Shown here: piece after piece, positions 34,031 to 41,917 of the stretch
How positions within the stretch are numbered: position 1 is the stretch's first letter
Layout: the number at the start of each line of letters is the position of its first letter
Origin: Fimbriiglobus sp043785105
Lineage (GTDB): Bacteria > Planctomycetota > Planctomycetia > Gemmatales > Gemmataceae
NCBI GenBank assembly: GCA_043785105.1
Contig: JAYVXO010000198.1
Span: 1 to 64,000 of the forward strand
Reading direction: 5' to 3'
DNA: 64,000 nucleotides
Position numbers and translations under genes: made by a program
Notes under the pieces: model-generated
What the model was told of the DNA's origin: nothing
What the model saw: the letters and a program-made list of their open reading frames with translations, nothing else
Database searches by the model: none

Positions 34031-34102
34031 AAGTCGTGCGAGTCGCAACATCGTCGGCCCCTGCTAAACAATACTTTCAGGCATAATATCGCAACAACCG
34101 AA
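34031..34102 (-). promoter_or_regulatory. leu leader promoter region with duplicated GATATTATGCCTG
   Basis: On the minus strand GATATTATGCCTG occurs at 34090-34078 and again at 34140-34128. Each contains a TATTAT -10-like hexamer, and the nearer copy is 47 nt upstream of the leader ATG. Either a promoter or a repeated protein-binding site is possible; the similarity of the two copies is exact over 13 nt. Confidence 0.4.
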
Positions 34103-34128
34103 CCGGATCAACGGGGTTCTTTCGGGAC
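34103..34128. repeat. 26-bp direct repeat, copy A
   Basis: CCGGATCAACGGGGTTCTTT followed by CGGGAC, identical to 35867-35892. Copy B covers the last seven codons and the stop of the downstream DUF3352-like gene. Copy A is a detached piece of that gene end lying upstream of leuA. Confidence 0.9.
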
Positions 34129-34379
34129 AGGCATAATATCTGTGTCCGAATTGGAAGAAGACCGGCAGCAACGTGAAGTCGAGTGACGAGACGGAATTGA
34201 CAATCGGGAATGCGCTGCTGCTTCGAGTAACCCGAAGACGGCCTTCGCTATCGGTGCGCACCGAAGCCAACGCAGAGCAGCGGTCACAGGGGCGTCTACC
34301 GATCACCGCCCGAAGAAGTTCCTGTGGCGGCATCTGTGACGCCAATTTTTTCTACAGCACTCATGCTCATCGACACTTC
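34129..34379. other. islet left part, no gene recognised
   Basis: GC-rich like the host, with short frames on both strands and no motif. It lies between direct-repeat copy A and the AT-rich orphan gene, and may contain that gene's 3' flank or decayed coding sequence. Confidence 0.4.
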
Positions 34380-35291
34380 TCATACTCGCCTTCGAAGCTC
34401 TCGTGCTGCAAGTGTTTGAATGCCCCGATAATCAATTACTCGCACACCGTGCTGTGAAGATTCCTTCCAGTCTTCCGGGATATACTCCCACTTGAATTCA
34501 GCACTGTCTGGCAAAGTACTCAGCTGTTGAAGTATGGAGGTTGGCAGATCAGAATAGTGATTAGAAAGTATCGAGGACATGGTATTGTAGCCACGAATGT
34601 ATTCATCTACATCGCTCGCAAATGTTAGCTTCACATTTCTCCTCCAATTCTTTACAGATGAGTATTTGTCTTGCAAGTCCATCTGTATTGAAATAAGTTC
34701 AGCCATACAAATGGGATGCTTCAAAGCGACAAGAGAATCAAAGAGATCTTTGTGGAGATAGTAGTCTGCCTTATCTTCTGAGTATTCCGAAACGAGTAGA
34801 GCGATGGCCTCTCGCGTGTTTGCGTCGCGCAGCCAACCGATGAAAATGCGATATAGTCTGTCCTTTGCGCCGCGTGGTCGATGCATAGATTTCATGAGTG
34901 ATGCGACCATATCGAAGGATATTGCATTGTGTTCTCGTAGCAGCGAAATCAAGCAATCAACCACCCAATTCTGGATCTGTTCATGTGTTGTGTTGGATTC
35001 TAGCAACTGTAGCAAATTATTGACGACAAGCGACTTGTCCACCATCGTCATGTACTTGATATACGCGGCATTTCTTACCGCTTTTCGATGATGATTGAAT
35101 AGCTGTACGAGACAGTCTGGAACAAGACGAAGGGAAGTATCTGCAAGCAACGTATCAAGAAGTGTATCGGCCTTAGGTTCATCGAGTGCCAACAATTCTT
35201 CTATGGCTTCGGTCTGCGCTGCCCCCATGCAAAGCCGGATTCTGTGATCCAGTCGATTCAGACGGATGGATAGTCTCAGAGAACTGAACAT
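34380..35291 (-). CDS. AT-rich orphan helical-repeat protein
   Basis: 303 residues in DNA visibly richer in A/T than all neighbours. Leu-rich amphipathic helices suggest a HEAT/ARM-like alpha solenoid, for example LLDTLLADTSLRLVPDCLVQ, FNHHRKAVRNAAYIKYM and LFDSLVALKHPICMAELI. There is no signal peptide or membrane segment. No family was recognised; an immunity or regulatory scaffold role is conceivable but not supported directly. The gene stands alone in an islet bounded by 26-bp direct repeats, indicating recent acquisition. Start at ATG 35291 (MFSSLRLSIRLNRLDHRI); a later ATG at about 35228 (MGAAQTEAIEELLAL) is possible. Confidence 0.7.
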   Translation of the reverse strand: MFSSLRLSIRLNRLDHRIRLCMGAAQTEAIEELLALDEPKADTLLDTLLADTSLRLVPDCLVQLFNHHRKAVRNAAYIKYMTMVDKSLVVNNLLQLLESNTTHEQIQNWVVDCLISLLREHNAISFDMVASLMKSMHRPRGAKDRLYRIFIGWLRDANTREAIALLVSEYSEDKADYYLHKDLFDSLVALKHPICMAELISIQMDLQDKYSSVKNWRRNVKLTFASDVDEYIRGYNTMSSILSNHYSDLPTSILQQLSTLPDSAEFKWEYIPEDWKESSQHGVRVIDYRGIQTLAARELRRRV

Positions 35292-35646
35292 GGCATCCGC
35301 CCTCCGTGCGCTGCTGTGGCCGCACTAGTTATTCTGCAACACTGTGCTAGATTCGACATGATATCCGTAGCCGTGTCAAGCTACTTTCTGCCTCGCACCG
35401 TAAGATTTTTCCAACTTTCCTGCCCGTAATTTTCTTGCCAATCCGCGCGGCATAACGCAATTACACCGGCGCGGCATAACACATTTCCCGTTCGGTCGAA
35501 GTACCGACATGAAACTCCTCGATCAAGTTCGGAGCGAACTCCGCTTTCTGCACTATATCTTGGGACACCGAACAAAGTTACGTGCGATGGATCGAACGGT
35601 ACATCATCTTCCACAAACACGGAACAGTCTGCGTCAGCACAACACG
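35292..35646. other. islet right part with repeated GCGCGGCATAAC
   Basis: No gene recognised. The motif GCGCGGCATAAC occurs at 35446-35457 and 35470-35481, 24 nt apart and in the same orientation. The remainder carries short frames without family motifs. Confidence 0.5.
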
Positions 35647-35835
35647 ATGGCCGAAATCGACCTGGAGAAGCAGTTCGGGGTGAAGCCATTGCCGTTACCG
35701 GGTACGGCGACGTATTTGGCGGCTAGCCGGTCTTGGCGCTGGTAGTACTTTGCTGGGGCGAGCGGGTTTGCGATTCTGAGTGTGCTGATGATTCTGTACA
35801 TCCGCAGGACGCGAAACAAACCTGTTGCGCACTGA
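35647..35835 (+). pseudogene. fragment of a membrane protein with an amber stop
   Basis: In one frame from ATG 35647: MAEIDLEKQFGVKPLPLPGT, then ATYLAASRSWRW, a TAG at 35743-35745, then YFAGASGFAILSVLMILYIR and RTRNKPVAH followed by TGA. The second part is a convincing C-terminal membrane helix with a positive cytoplasmic tail. The TAG could have been TGG (Trp). The fragment probably derives from the 3' end of a larger single-pass protein gene whose 5' part is gone. Confidence 0.55.
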
Positions 35836-35866
35836 ACTTGAATGGGCTTGATGAATGGCAATCGCG

Positions 35867-35892
35867 CCGGATCAACGGGGTTCTTTCGGGAC
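35867..35892. repeat. 26-bp direct repeat, copy B
   Basis: Identical to copy A at 34103-34128. Begins 5 nt beyond the stop of the DUF3352-like gene and covers its last codons (PKEPR and stop on the minus strand). Confidence 0.9.
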
Positions 35893-37782
35893 TGGCTTCG
35901 ATTCGTCGGAATCATTCGGAACTGGCGGCGGTTCGAGTAACTTCATTAACATGTTGCTGAGCGATTTCTTCGCATCGGGAAGTCGCACAACAAACGGCAT
36001 CCGATTTTCCTTTGTGCCGATCGCCACGCTCACAGATGGCAGGTGTTTCACCGCTCGTGCGATTGCAACAGACAAGGGTGAAGGACTTGCAAGTTCCGGT
36101 TCCGGTAAACTGAAACGACCCGTTTCGTTAACCAACGGCGGCGCGAAGACAACACCCGGATCGAGCATCAGCCCGCCGAGAATTCGGTTCGGGTCACCCG
36201 GTTGAATGGGGAACAGCGGTTGCAGTAACCAGGCAAGATCGATCAGCGCAAGTGCAGTCGTGTCCGGCCTGACCGCCTGTTTGGGGATCCAATTTTTGGC
36301 GTCCGTGTTCCCGGTGATGACGGCTTTGACCGCGTTCAAATCCTGGCTAATCACCACTCGTTTTTTCGTCACGGCAAATCGCCACGCTGTCTTTTTGTCG
36401 CCGGTTCCCGTCAGCATCGTGAACACAGCCACCCCGTTGACCAACTCCGAAACCGACGATTCGCCGCCCAACAGTTGCGGTATCATCGTGGGCAATTCTT
36501 CGGTCCACTGATCGGCATCCCGCAACGTGTCCAGGTGGAGAATGGCGACTGACAACGGGCTGACACTCGATGGGGTGAACATCGTGACGGCGTTGACGGA
36601 GGCGAGCAGTTCGACCGGGGGTTTTCGCCCCGTGTCTTGTTCAATCGCGGCAATCTGTTCCGACGGCTTCTTGCCAATCACGCCCCAGGCACAGGCAATG
36701 GCATCCGCAACCGTGAGGACCGATTTTACCCGTTGCTCGCCTGATGGCAGCGACACCGTGACCGCACCATGTGGAGGGCCGGGTAGCGATTTGAAATGAT
36801 CCGCGTTCACTCGGGAGCCAATCAGAAGGGATGCCAATGGGTTGGGTAACTTCGGGTCGCGGACAATCTCGCCGCTTAGTTCCACACGATCGGCGTCGAG
36901 TGAAAACGTGGCGGTCACGACCGGGATTGACTTCGGGTTGGCAACGAAACGAACCATTGCGATGAAGTCGGTTTCGGCTTTTGCCGTGGCGACTTTGTTG
37001 GCAGCATCGTATTGGGCGAGCCAATTCGCTGGAGTGGCGTACAGGAACAAACCAGGCCGATCGCGTGCGGCTTGTTGTGCGCGAAACAGTTCACTTTGTG
37101 CGAGCGATGCGTCTTTCGATTTGCCGTGGAAGCGACGCAACACGTCCGCAATTGCATCCCGTCCAGAGCCGATGATGAACAGCCCTGGCGTATAAGCATA
37201 CGTGACTTCGGCTTTGCCTTCGGGCCACGGGTCGTTTTTCGGTTCGGCAATTGCCGCTTGGCCCACATCGAGCGGCTGGCCCGCAAACGTGCGGTGCTGA
37301 TAAATCGGTATGCCATCAATCACGCCGACACGACGAACGTCGGATGAGGTCGTCAAAAACAGCCGAATCGCTAGCCCAGTGGCGTTGCTATCGCCCAACA
37401 GAATCGCTGCGGCGTAGCGGGCATTCTGTTGGGCGTCGTACCCCGTGAACGCCACTGCTGCCCCAGTCAACCGCTTCACTTCCGCGAGAAATTCCGGCGC
37501 TGTGAACAGTGTTAACAACGCGGCTTCCCGAACCGTATTCGCTTGGCCAAGGTCCGGCACGCGGTCGTAGCGATCGTGCACCAACTTGCTTGCGTCGGCC
37601 CACGGTGTGCCTTCAACCAGTGCCTTCACACTCGTGACAAACGCGCCCGGCTTGGCAATCTCGGCGTAAGCCAGCGTGTCGGCGGGGAACAGCTTCGATA
37701 GATCGGTGACGGGTTGTGCAACGCCATTTGAAGCTAACAACCCGATCAACAGCACGCCCATCACGCTACGAAACAACGGCAT
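35872..37782 (-). CDS. secreted DUF3352-like protein
   Basis: About 636 residues. ATG 37782 (MPLFRSVMGVLLIGLLASNG) starts a signal peptide; the alternative 37818 overlaps the upstream gene. Just after it, LFPADTLAYAEIAKPGAF is the typical opening of DUF3352-like planctomycete proteins, which often begin with FPADTxxYxE. Repeating beta/alpha segments follow, for example RVGVIDGIPIYQHRTFAGQP and AWRFAVTKKRVVISQDLNAV. No enzymatic motif is seen; the role is unknown and probably periplasmic. It follows the ThuA-fusion gene by 14 nt and shares its strand, so the two are probably co-transcribed. Its 3' end carries direct-repeat copy B. Confidence 0.75.
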   Translation of the reverse strand: MPLFRSVMGVLLIGLLASNGVAQPVTDLSKLFPADTLAYAEIAKPGAFVTSVKALVEGTPWADASKLVHDRYDRVPDLGQANTVREAALLTLFTAPEFLAEVKRLTGAAVAFTGYDAQQNARYAAAILLGDSNATGLAIRLFLTTSSDVRRVGVIDGIPIYQHRTFAGQPLDVGQAAIAEPKNDPWPEGKAEVTYAYTPGLFIIGSGRDAIADVLRRFHGKSKDASLAQSELFRAQQAARDRPGLFLYATPANWLAQYDAANKVATAKAETDFIAMVRFVANPKSIPVVTATFSLDADRVELSGEIVRDPKLPNPLASLLIGSRVNADHFKSLPGPPHGAVTVSLPSGEQRVKSVLTVADAIACAWGVIGKKPSEQIAAIEQDTGRKPPVELLASVNAVTMFTPSSVSPLSVAILHLDTLRDADQWTEELPTMIPQLLGGESSVSELVNGVAVFTMLTGTGDKKTAWRFAVTKKRVVISQDLNAVKAVITGNTDAKNWIPKQAVRPDTTALALIDLAWLLQPLFPIQPGDPNRILGGLMLDPGVVFAPPLVNETGRFSLPEPELASPSPLSVAIARAVKHLPSVSVAIGTKENRMPFVVRLPDAKKSLSNMLMKLLEPPPVPNDSDESKPVPKEPR

Positions 37783-37796
37783 CACGGTCCCTCGGC

Positions 37797-40700
37797 TCAC
37801 TTCGAGTTTGTTGTCCACAATACTGCGTTCGACACGAGCCGCAAGAAATTCGCGTCCGCAAAGTCCGCTTGGTGGCCAAGCGACGTGTAGAAGACCCGTT
37901 GCGTTTTACCGACAGAAACTTTGTGATCCCGCACCCACGCAACGGGTTCGGTGATGTTCGGGATTGAACCCGTTAGCAACACGGTCACGTCGTTCGTTAG
38001 CTCTGGGTTCTTGTACAAGCTGCCCACGGTGGTGAACGGCTTCACACCTTCTAGCAGGGGGTGCTTCGCGTTCATCTCAACCACTTTCACGTCACACTTC
38101 GGCCCAGCTTTGTGGTGCATTTGGTAGTTGCCGCCGAAGACATGCTTGTCCATCTCCAACCAGTTTTGCAACCCGTGGCTCGCGGTCCGAATGCCGATGA
38201 CGGGCTTACCGGATTCGACGTACTTTTTGATGAGGTCGAGTTGCGCCGGTTCGGGCTTCAAACGGCGGGTGAAGAAAATCGCCACGTCGCAAGTGGCCAG
38301 TTGATCCAGTCCGGCAATGTCGGTGTCGGTCTTGCGGAACATGCAGACACACTCGACCGCGTGGTTCGCTTCGAGGTGTTTTTGCAAGAGGGCGAACGAC
38401 GCATCCGATTCGTACTCCAGCGACCCGGAAATCAACGCGACTTTCAGCTTCTTCGCGGCAGGTTTCGGCGCGTCCGACGTGATGTACGCAAACAGGTCAC
38501 GCACTTCGGCATCGCTCAGCGTGTCGAGCAATTTTTCGGGCATCAATGACACGGCCAACGGGATCATCTTGTCGATGTCGGCGCGGGCCAGGACTGTTTT
38601 TTGCGCCAGGTCGTTGACCACGTTCGACAGCGTGACGGACTGCCCGTTCGATTCGCTCACCAAGCCCGTCAGGGTACGACCGTCCGTGGTGTCGATCTTG
38701 TACGCGATGAATTCCGGGCGGATGTAACTCGACGGATCGACGATTTGCGACAGCATGTAGTTGCGGTTCTTGCGGTCAGCGGTCGTCAGGTCCGGCCCGA
38801 CTTTCCCCCCTTCGGCATGGAGTTGATGGCATACCCCGCACTGCTTCGTGAATATCACTTTGCCATTCGACACGTCACCGGCACCCTCGCGGCTCAACAA
38901 TAGGTTCAACGCCGTGATGCGGGCTTGTTTTTCGCCAGCGGTCGCGGGGCCAAACTTGCCGAAGTGTTTCTCGACTTGGCTCGTCAACTCCGGGTCGTTC
39001 AACGTGACCGCAATTTTCGCGTGGTCCAGCGTGAGGTCGCTCTTCGGAAATGTTCCGGCGGCGTAGCGGAGGAACAGTTCTCGCGCCCATGTTGGCCGGG
39101 ACACGAGAACCCCGATCGCCTTTTTCTTCACCCCGGCGGACCACGTTGGGTACAGCGTGAAAATCGTCTCCATCGTCTTCGCATTCCCGCCCAGCGAAGC
39201 CGCGTCGAGGAGTCCACTGCGTAGCGAATCCGTCTTCGCCAGCGGAAGTTGCTCCACCCAGAGTGTGGTAAAATCACCGGCTTTTAAGCGGGATGCGGTG
39301 GCAATCCACGTCAACCGTTGACTGTCCGGAAGTGCCACGTTCAGCACGTGAGTGCGAACCTCCGCGATGGCGTCCCGGTCACCCAGTTTCGCTAATAGCC
39401 GCAACGCCGTATCGTCCTGCGGTAACTTCTTGCGAACCGTGTGGAAGTGTGGCGTGAGAATCTTGGCATCCACTATGGCGCCGGAATCCATCGCCATTTC
39501 CGTCGCCCGCACGATCGTGGCCAACCGCTTGCCGTCACCACTCGCCGCAAGTTCGGCGTTCAGGATGGTTTGATACACGACGAACGACTTCGGGCGACCG
39601 TCCGAAAGTGTTCGTCGCATAAACCGTTCGAGTAACCCCAGTGAAGCGGGGCCGGTACTTGCGGTTGCCAACACCGTGTTCGCCGCCAAGATCGGGTCCG
39701 CGTTAATGTGCGATTCGATGGCCCACCACACCAATAGTGGCAACGCCGAAATAGCGTCGGTGTCCGCGCGCCGAAGCAATTGCCCCACGAGTTCCAGCCC
39801 GTCAGTCGCGGTCAGTCGTTTCGCAGTACACGCGATTTGCGCTAGCACGACTGCCGAGGTGTCTTTGCTCGCCAAGTCCTGTAACGCCGTTTTCGTGCGA
39901 CGATCCAGCGGTCCAGGCCGATACGCGATGTGGTCGCCCAAGAATCGCACGGTCCAGGCCCGAATGGATTCGTTGTCGCTTCGCAAAAAGTCCTGGGCGA
40001 GATCAAGAATCAACGCGGGGTCGAGTTGGTAGAACGTCCACAACGATTCGAGTGCCAACTGCCCGCGACGTTCCAGGATGTTGGTTTTGAGCGTATTCAG
40101 AACGGTTTCATCGTTCCGCTCCACTAGTAGTCGGCGGGCTTCTCGTCGCCACCACACGTTCGCGTTGTTCAACAATTCCACGAGTTCGCCGCTCGACTTG
40201 AACCGCAAGTCGAACGTCGGGTACTTCGGCCCGCCCTGATACTCGATGCGATAAACCCGCCCATTGGTCTTGTCCCAGTTGTCGATGGGGTCGATGTGGG
40301 CGGCGCGTTTGTCGTACCAATCCGCCACGTAAATACAGCCGTCCGGACCGAGCATCAGATCGACGGGGCGGAACCACGAGTCGTTGGCTTGCAACAAATC
40401 GCCGCCCGGTTCGGCGGTGAAGCTCGCGCCCTTCGGCGTCATGGTGTTTCGATACACCGCGTTCGACAGCAGGTTCCCCGCGATGTACTGCCCTCGATAT
40501 TCTTTCGGGTACACATCGGCTTCGTACAGCACCCCACCACAGGTGACGTGGCCGCCTTTGAACCCCTTGTACGGCACATGCTCGAAGTAGCCATACGAGT
40601 ACGGGTTGTGCAGCGGTCCGTGCTTGCTGAAGCCCTTGATGTAGTACGCCCCTTGCATCTGGTGCAGCATCGCAAACCCGGTGCTGTTCGTCCCCGCGAT

Positions 40701-41474
40701 GCACTCGCCGTTCTTGTTGAAGTCGAGGCCGAACGTGTTACCGCCGCCTTCGCTGAAGAGTTCAAACTGCTTGGTTTTCGGGTGGTACCGCCAGATGCCC
40801 TGTTGAAACTCAACGACCTCCGGTTTGCCTTTCGACAGCGAATTCGGGGTCTGAATCCGGCACGTACTCGTACTCCCCGCCGCGCCGTAAAGCCAACCGT
40901 CCGGCCCCCATTGCAGGCTGTTGGCCACGCTGTGCGTGTCATCCATGCCGAACCCGGTTAGCAGAACTTCCGGGTCGCCGTCCGGAACGTCGTCCTGGTT
41001 TTTGTCCGCGTAAAACAGCAGGTACGGCGACTGCACCACGAACACCCCGCCGTGCCCGATGCAAAACCCGGACGCCAAGTTGAGGCCACTGATAAAGTCC
41101 TTCGACTTCTGAAACACCCCGTTCTCGTCCGGGTCAAAACAAATCGTGATACGGTCCGCCCCCTTCGGCCCACGCGGTGGCGGTTCGGGGAACTTGTCCC
41201 AGATGGTTCGCAAGTATTGATCCTGCTTCACCGGCTTCAACCCCGCCGGGTTCGGGTACTGCAAATACTGCAACACCCACAACCGCCCCCGCTCATCGAA
41301 ACTCATACTCAGCGGTTGCCGAACCATCGGCTCCGTCGCCACCGCCCGCACACTAAACCCCGGCGGCAACTTCATCCGCTTGGTCGCCGCCTCCGGCGAG
41401 AACCCCTGCCCGTACCCCATCAGCGGCATGAGTAGAAGGCCGCCTAAAGCGAACACGTGAAAGAGGTGTTTCAT
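37797..41474 (-). CDS. membrane-bound dehydrogenase / cytochrome c / ThuA fusion
   Basis: 1225-residue exported protein. Signal peptide 1-22. A PVC-type propeller dehydrogenase domain follows (about 30-400) with DERGRLWVLQYLQYPNPAG, CFDPDENGVFQKSK and PDGCIYVADWYDKRAAH. HEAT-like helices span about 430-850. A haem-binding domain has C879-GVC882-H883 followed by VGPDLTTADRKNRNYMLSQI and VDPSSYIRPEF. The C-terminal ThuA-like domain (about 1000-1225) has KVALISGSLEYESD and HKAGPKCDVKVVEMNAKHPL. ThuA domains are linked to sugar-derivative catabolism. With the 4449-8249 fusion this is the second such redox giant in the window; a periplasmic carbohydrate oxidation role is inferred. Confidence 0.88.
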   Translation of the reverse strand: MKHLFHVFALGGLLLMPLMGYGQGFSPEAATKRMKLPPGFSVRAVATEPMVRQPLSMSFDERGRLWVLQYLQYPNPAGLKPVKQDQYLRTIWDKFPEPPPRGPKGADRITICFDPDENGVFQKSKDFISGLNLASGFCIGHGGVFVVQSPYLLFYADKNQDDVPDGDPEVLLTGFGMDDTHSVANSLQWGPDGWLYGAAGSTSTCRIQTPNSLSKGKPEVVEFQQGIWRYHPKTKQFELFSEGGGNTFGLDFNKNGECIAGTNSTGFAMLHQMQGAYYIKGFSKHGPLHNPYSYGYFEHVPYKGFKGGHVTCGGVLYEADVYPKEYRGQYIAGNLLSNAVYRNTMTPKGASFTAEPGGDLLQANDSWFRPVDLMLGPDGCIYVADWYDKRAAHIDPIDNWDKTNGRVYRIEYQGGPKYPTFDLRFKSSGELVELLNNANVWWRREARRLLVERNDETVLNTLKTNILERRGQLALESLWTFYQLDPALILDLAQDFLRSDNESIRAWTVRFLGDHIAYRPGPLDRRTKTALQDLASKDTSAVVLAQIACTAKRLTATDGLELVGQLLRRADTDAISALPLLVWWAIESHINADPILAANTVLATASTGPASLGLLERFMRRTLSDGRPKSFVVYQTILNAELAASGDGKRLATIVRATEMAMDSGAIVDAKILTPHFHTVRKKLPQDDTALRLLAKLGDRDAIAEVRTHVLNVALPDSQRLTWIATASRLKAGDFTTLWVEQLPLAKTDSLRSGLLDAASLGGNAKTMETIFTLYPTWSAGVKKKAIGVLVSRPTWARELFLRYAAGTFPKSDLTLDHAKIAVTLNDPELTSQVEKHFGKFGPATAGEKQARITALNLLLSREGAGDVSNGKVIFTKQCGVCHQLHAEGGKVGPDLTTADRKNRNYMLSQIVDPSSYIRPEFIAYKIDTTDGRTLTGLVSESNGQSVTLSNVVNDLAQKTVLARADIDKMIPLAVSLMPEKLLDTLSDAEVRDLFAYITSDAPKPAAKKLKVALISGSLEYESDASFALLQKHLEANHAVECVCMFRKTDTDIAGLDQLATCDVAIFFTRRLKPEPAQLDLIKKYVESGKPVIGIRTASHGLQNWLEMDKHVFGGNYQMHHKAGPKCDVKVVEMNAKHPLLEGVKPFTTVGSLYKNPELTNDVTVLLTGSIPNITEPVAWVRDHKVSVGKTQRVFYTSLGHQADFADANFLRLVSNAVLWTTNSK

Positions 41475-41631
41475 ATCAGCAACCGAGTCACGGAGGGAGG
41501 GAGCCGGAACGATGCCCTAGCGTAATGGATGTGCGGCAGAAATGAAAGCGTTCAGTGAATGAAGTGTTGTCAGGGTAGGCGTCACGAAAGTTGGTGGAAA
41601 ATTTATCCACGACACTGGCGATCGTTGTGAC
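41475..41631. other. intergenic flank, no gene seen
   Basis: Short spacer between the ThuA-fusion start and the large palindrome; probably contains the promoter of the fusion gene, but no clear -35/-10 pair was identified. Confidence 0.4.
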
Positions 41632-41851
41632 TTCAGGCTGAAAGCCTGGGAGAACTTAGCCCAGGGCAAGGAGGCTTTGCGACGACGCCCTGGGTAGTCA
41701 CCGGAAACTTACTCAGCCTGAAGGGCTGACAGCGATCGTTCCCGACTCTCGGCTCGCAGCCTTTCAGGCTGCTATTTGGTTGGGTCGTGAACCCAGGGCG
41801 TCGCCGAAGCGGCTCGCCCTGGGCTTAGTTCTCCCAGGCTTTCAGCCTGAA
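41632..41851. repeat. nested palindromic element (CAGGCTGAAAGCCTG type)
   Basis: Outer arms 41632-41667 and 41816-41851 match over 36 nt with one mismatch. A second pair is nested inside (GACGCCCTGGGT at about 41684 and ACCCAGGGCGTC at about 41791), and CAGCCTGAAGGGCTG-like copies occur in the middle. The whole element is about 220 bp, without a coding frame. Interpreted as an interspersed non-coding repeat able to fold into a long hairpin. Confidence 0.85.
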
Positions 41852-41917
41852 AACCGAGCAATTTGTACCAAAAACTCCACCAACAAATCTGACGCTCACC
41901 CGAGTTGTCAATCGGTG

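Noticed and set aside
35440..35490. Possible integron attC-like site (GCATAAC repeats)
   Set aside because: Core sites do not match GTTRRRY/RYYYAAC and the repeats are direct, not inverted; no integrase.
40296..40961. Plus-strand frame of about 220 codons opposite the ThuA-fusion gene
   Set aside because: Antisense to the conserved propeller domain of that gene.
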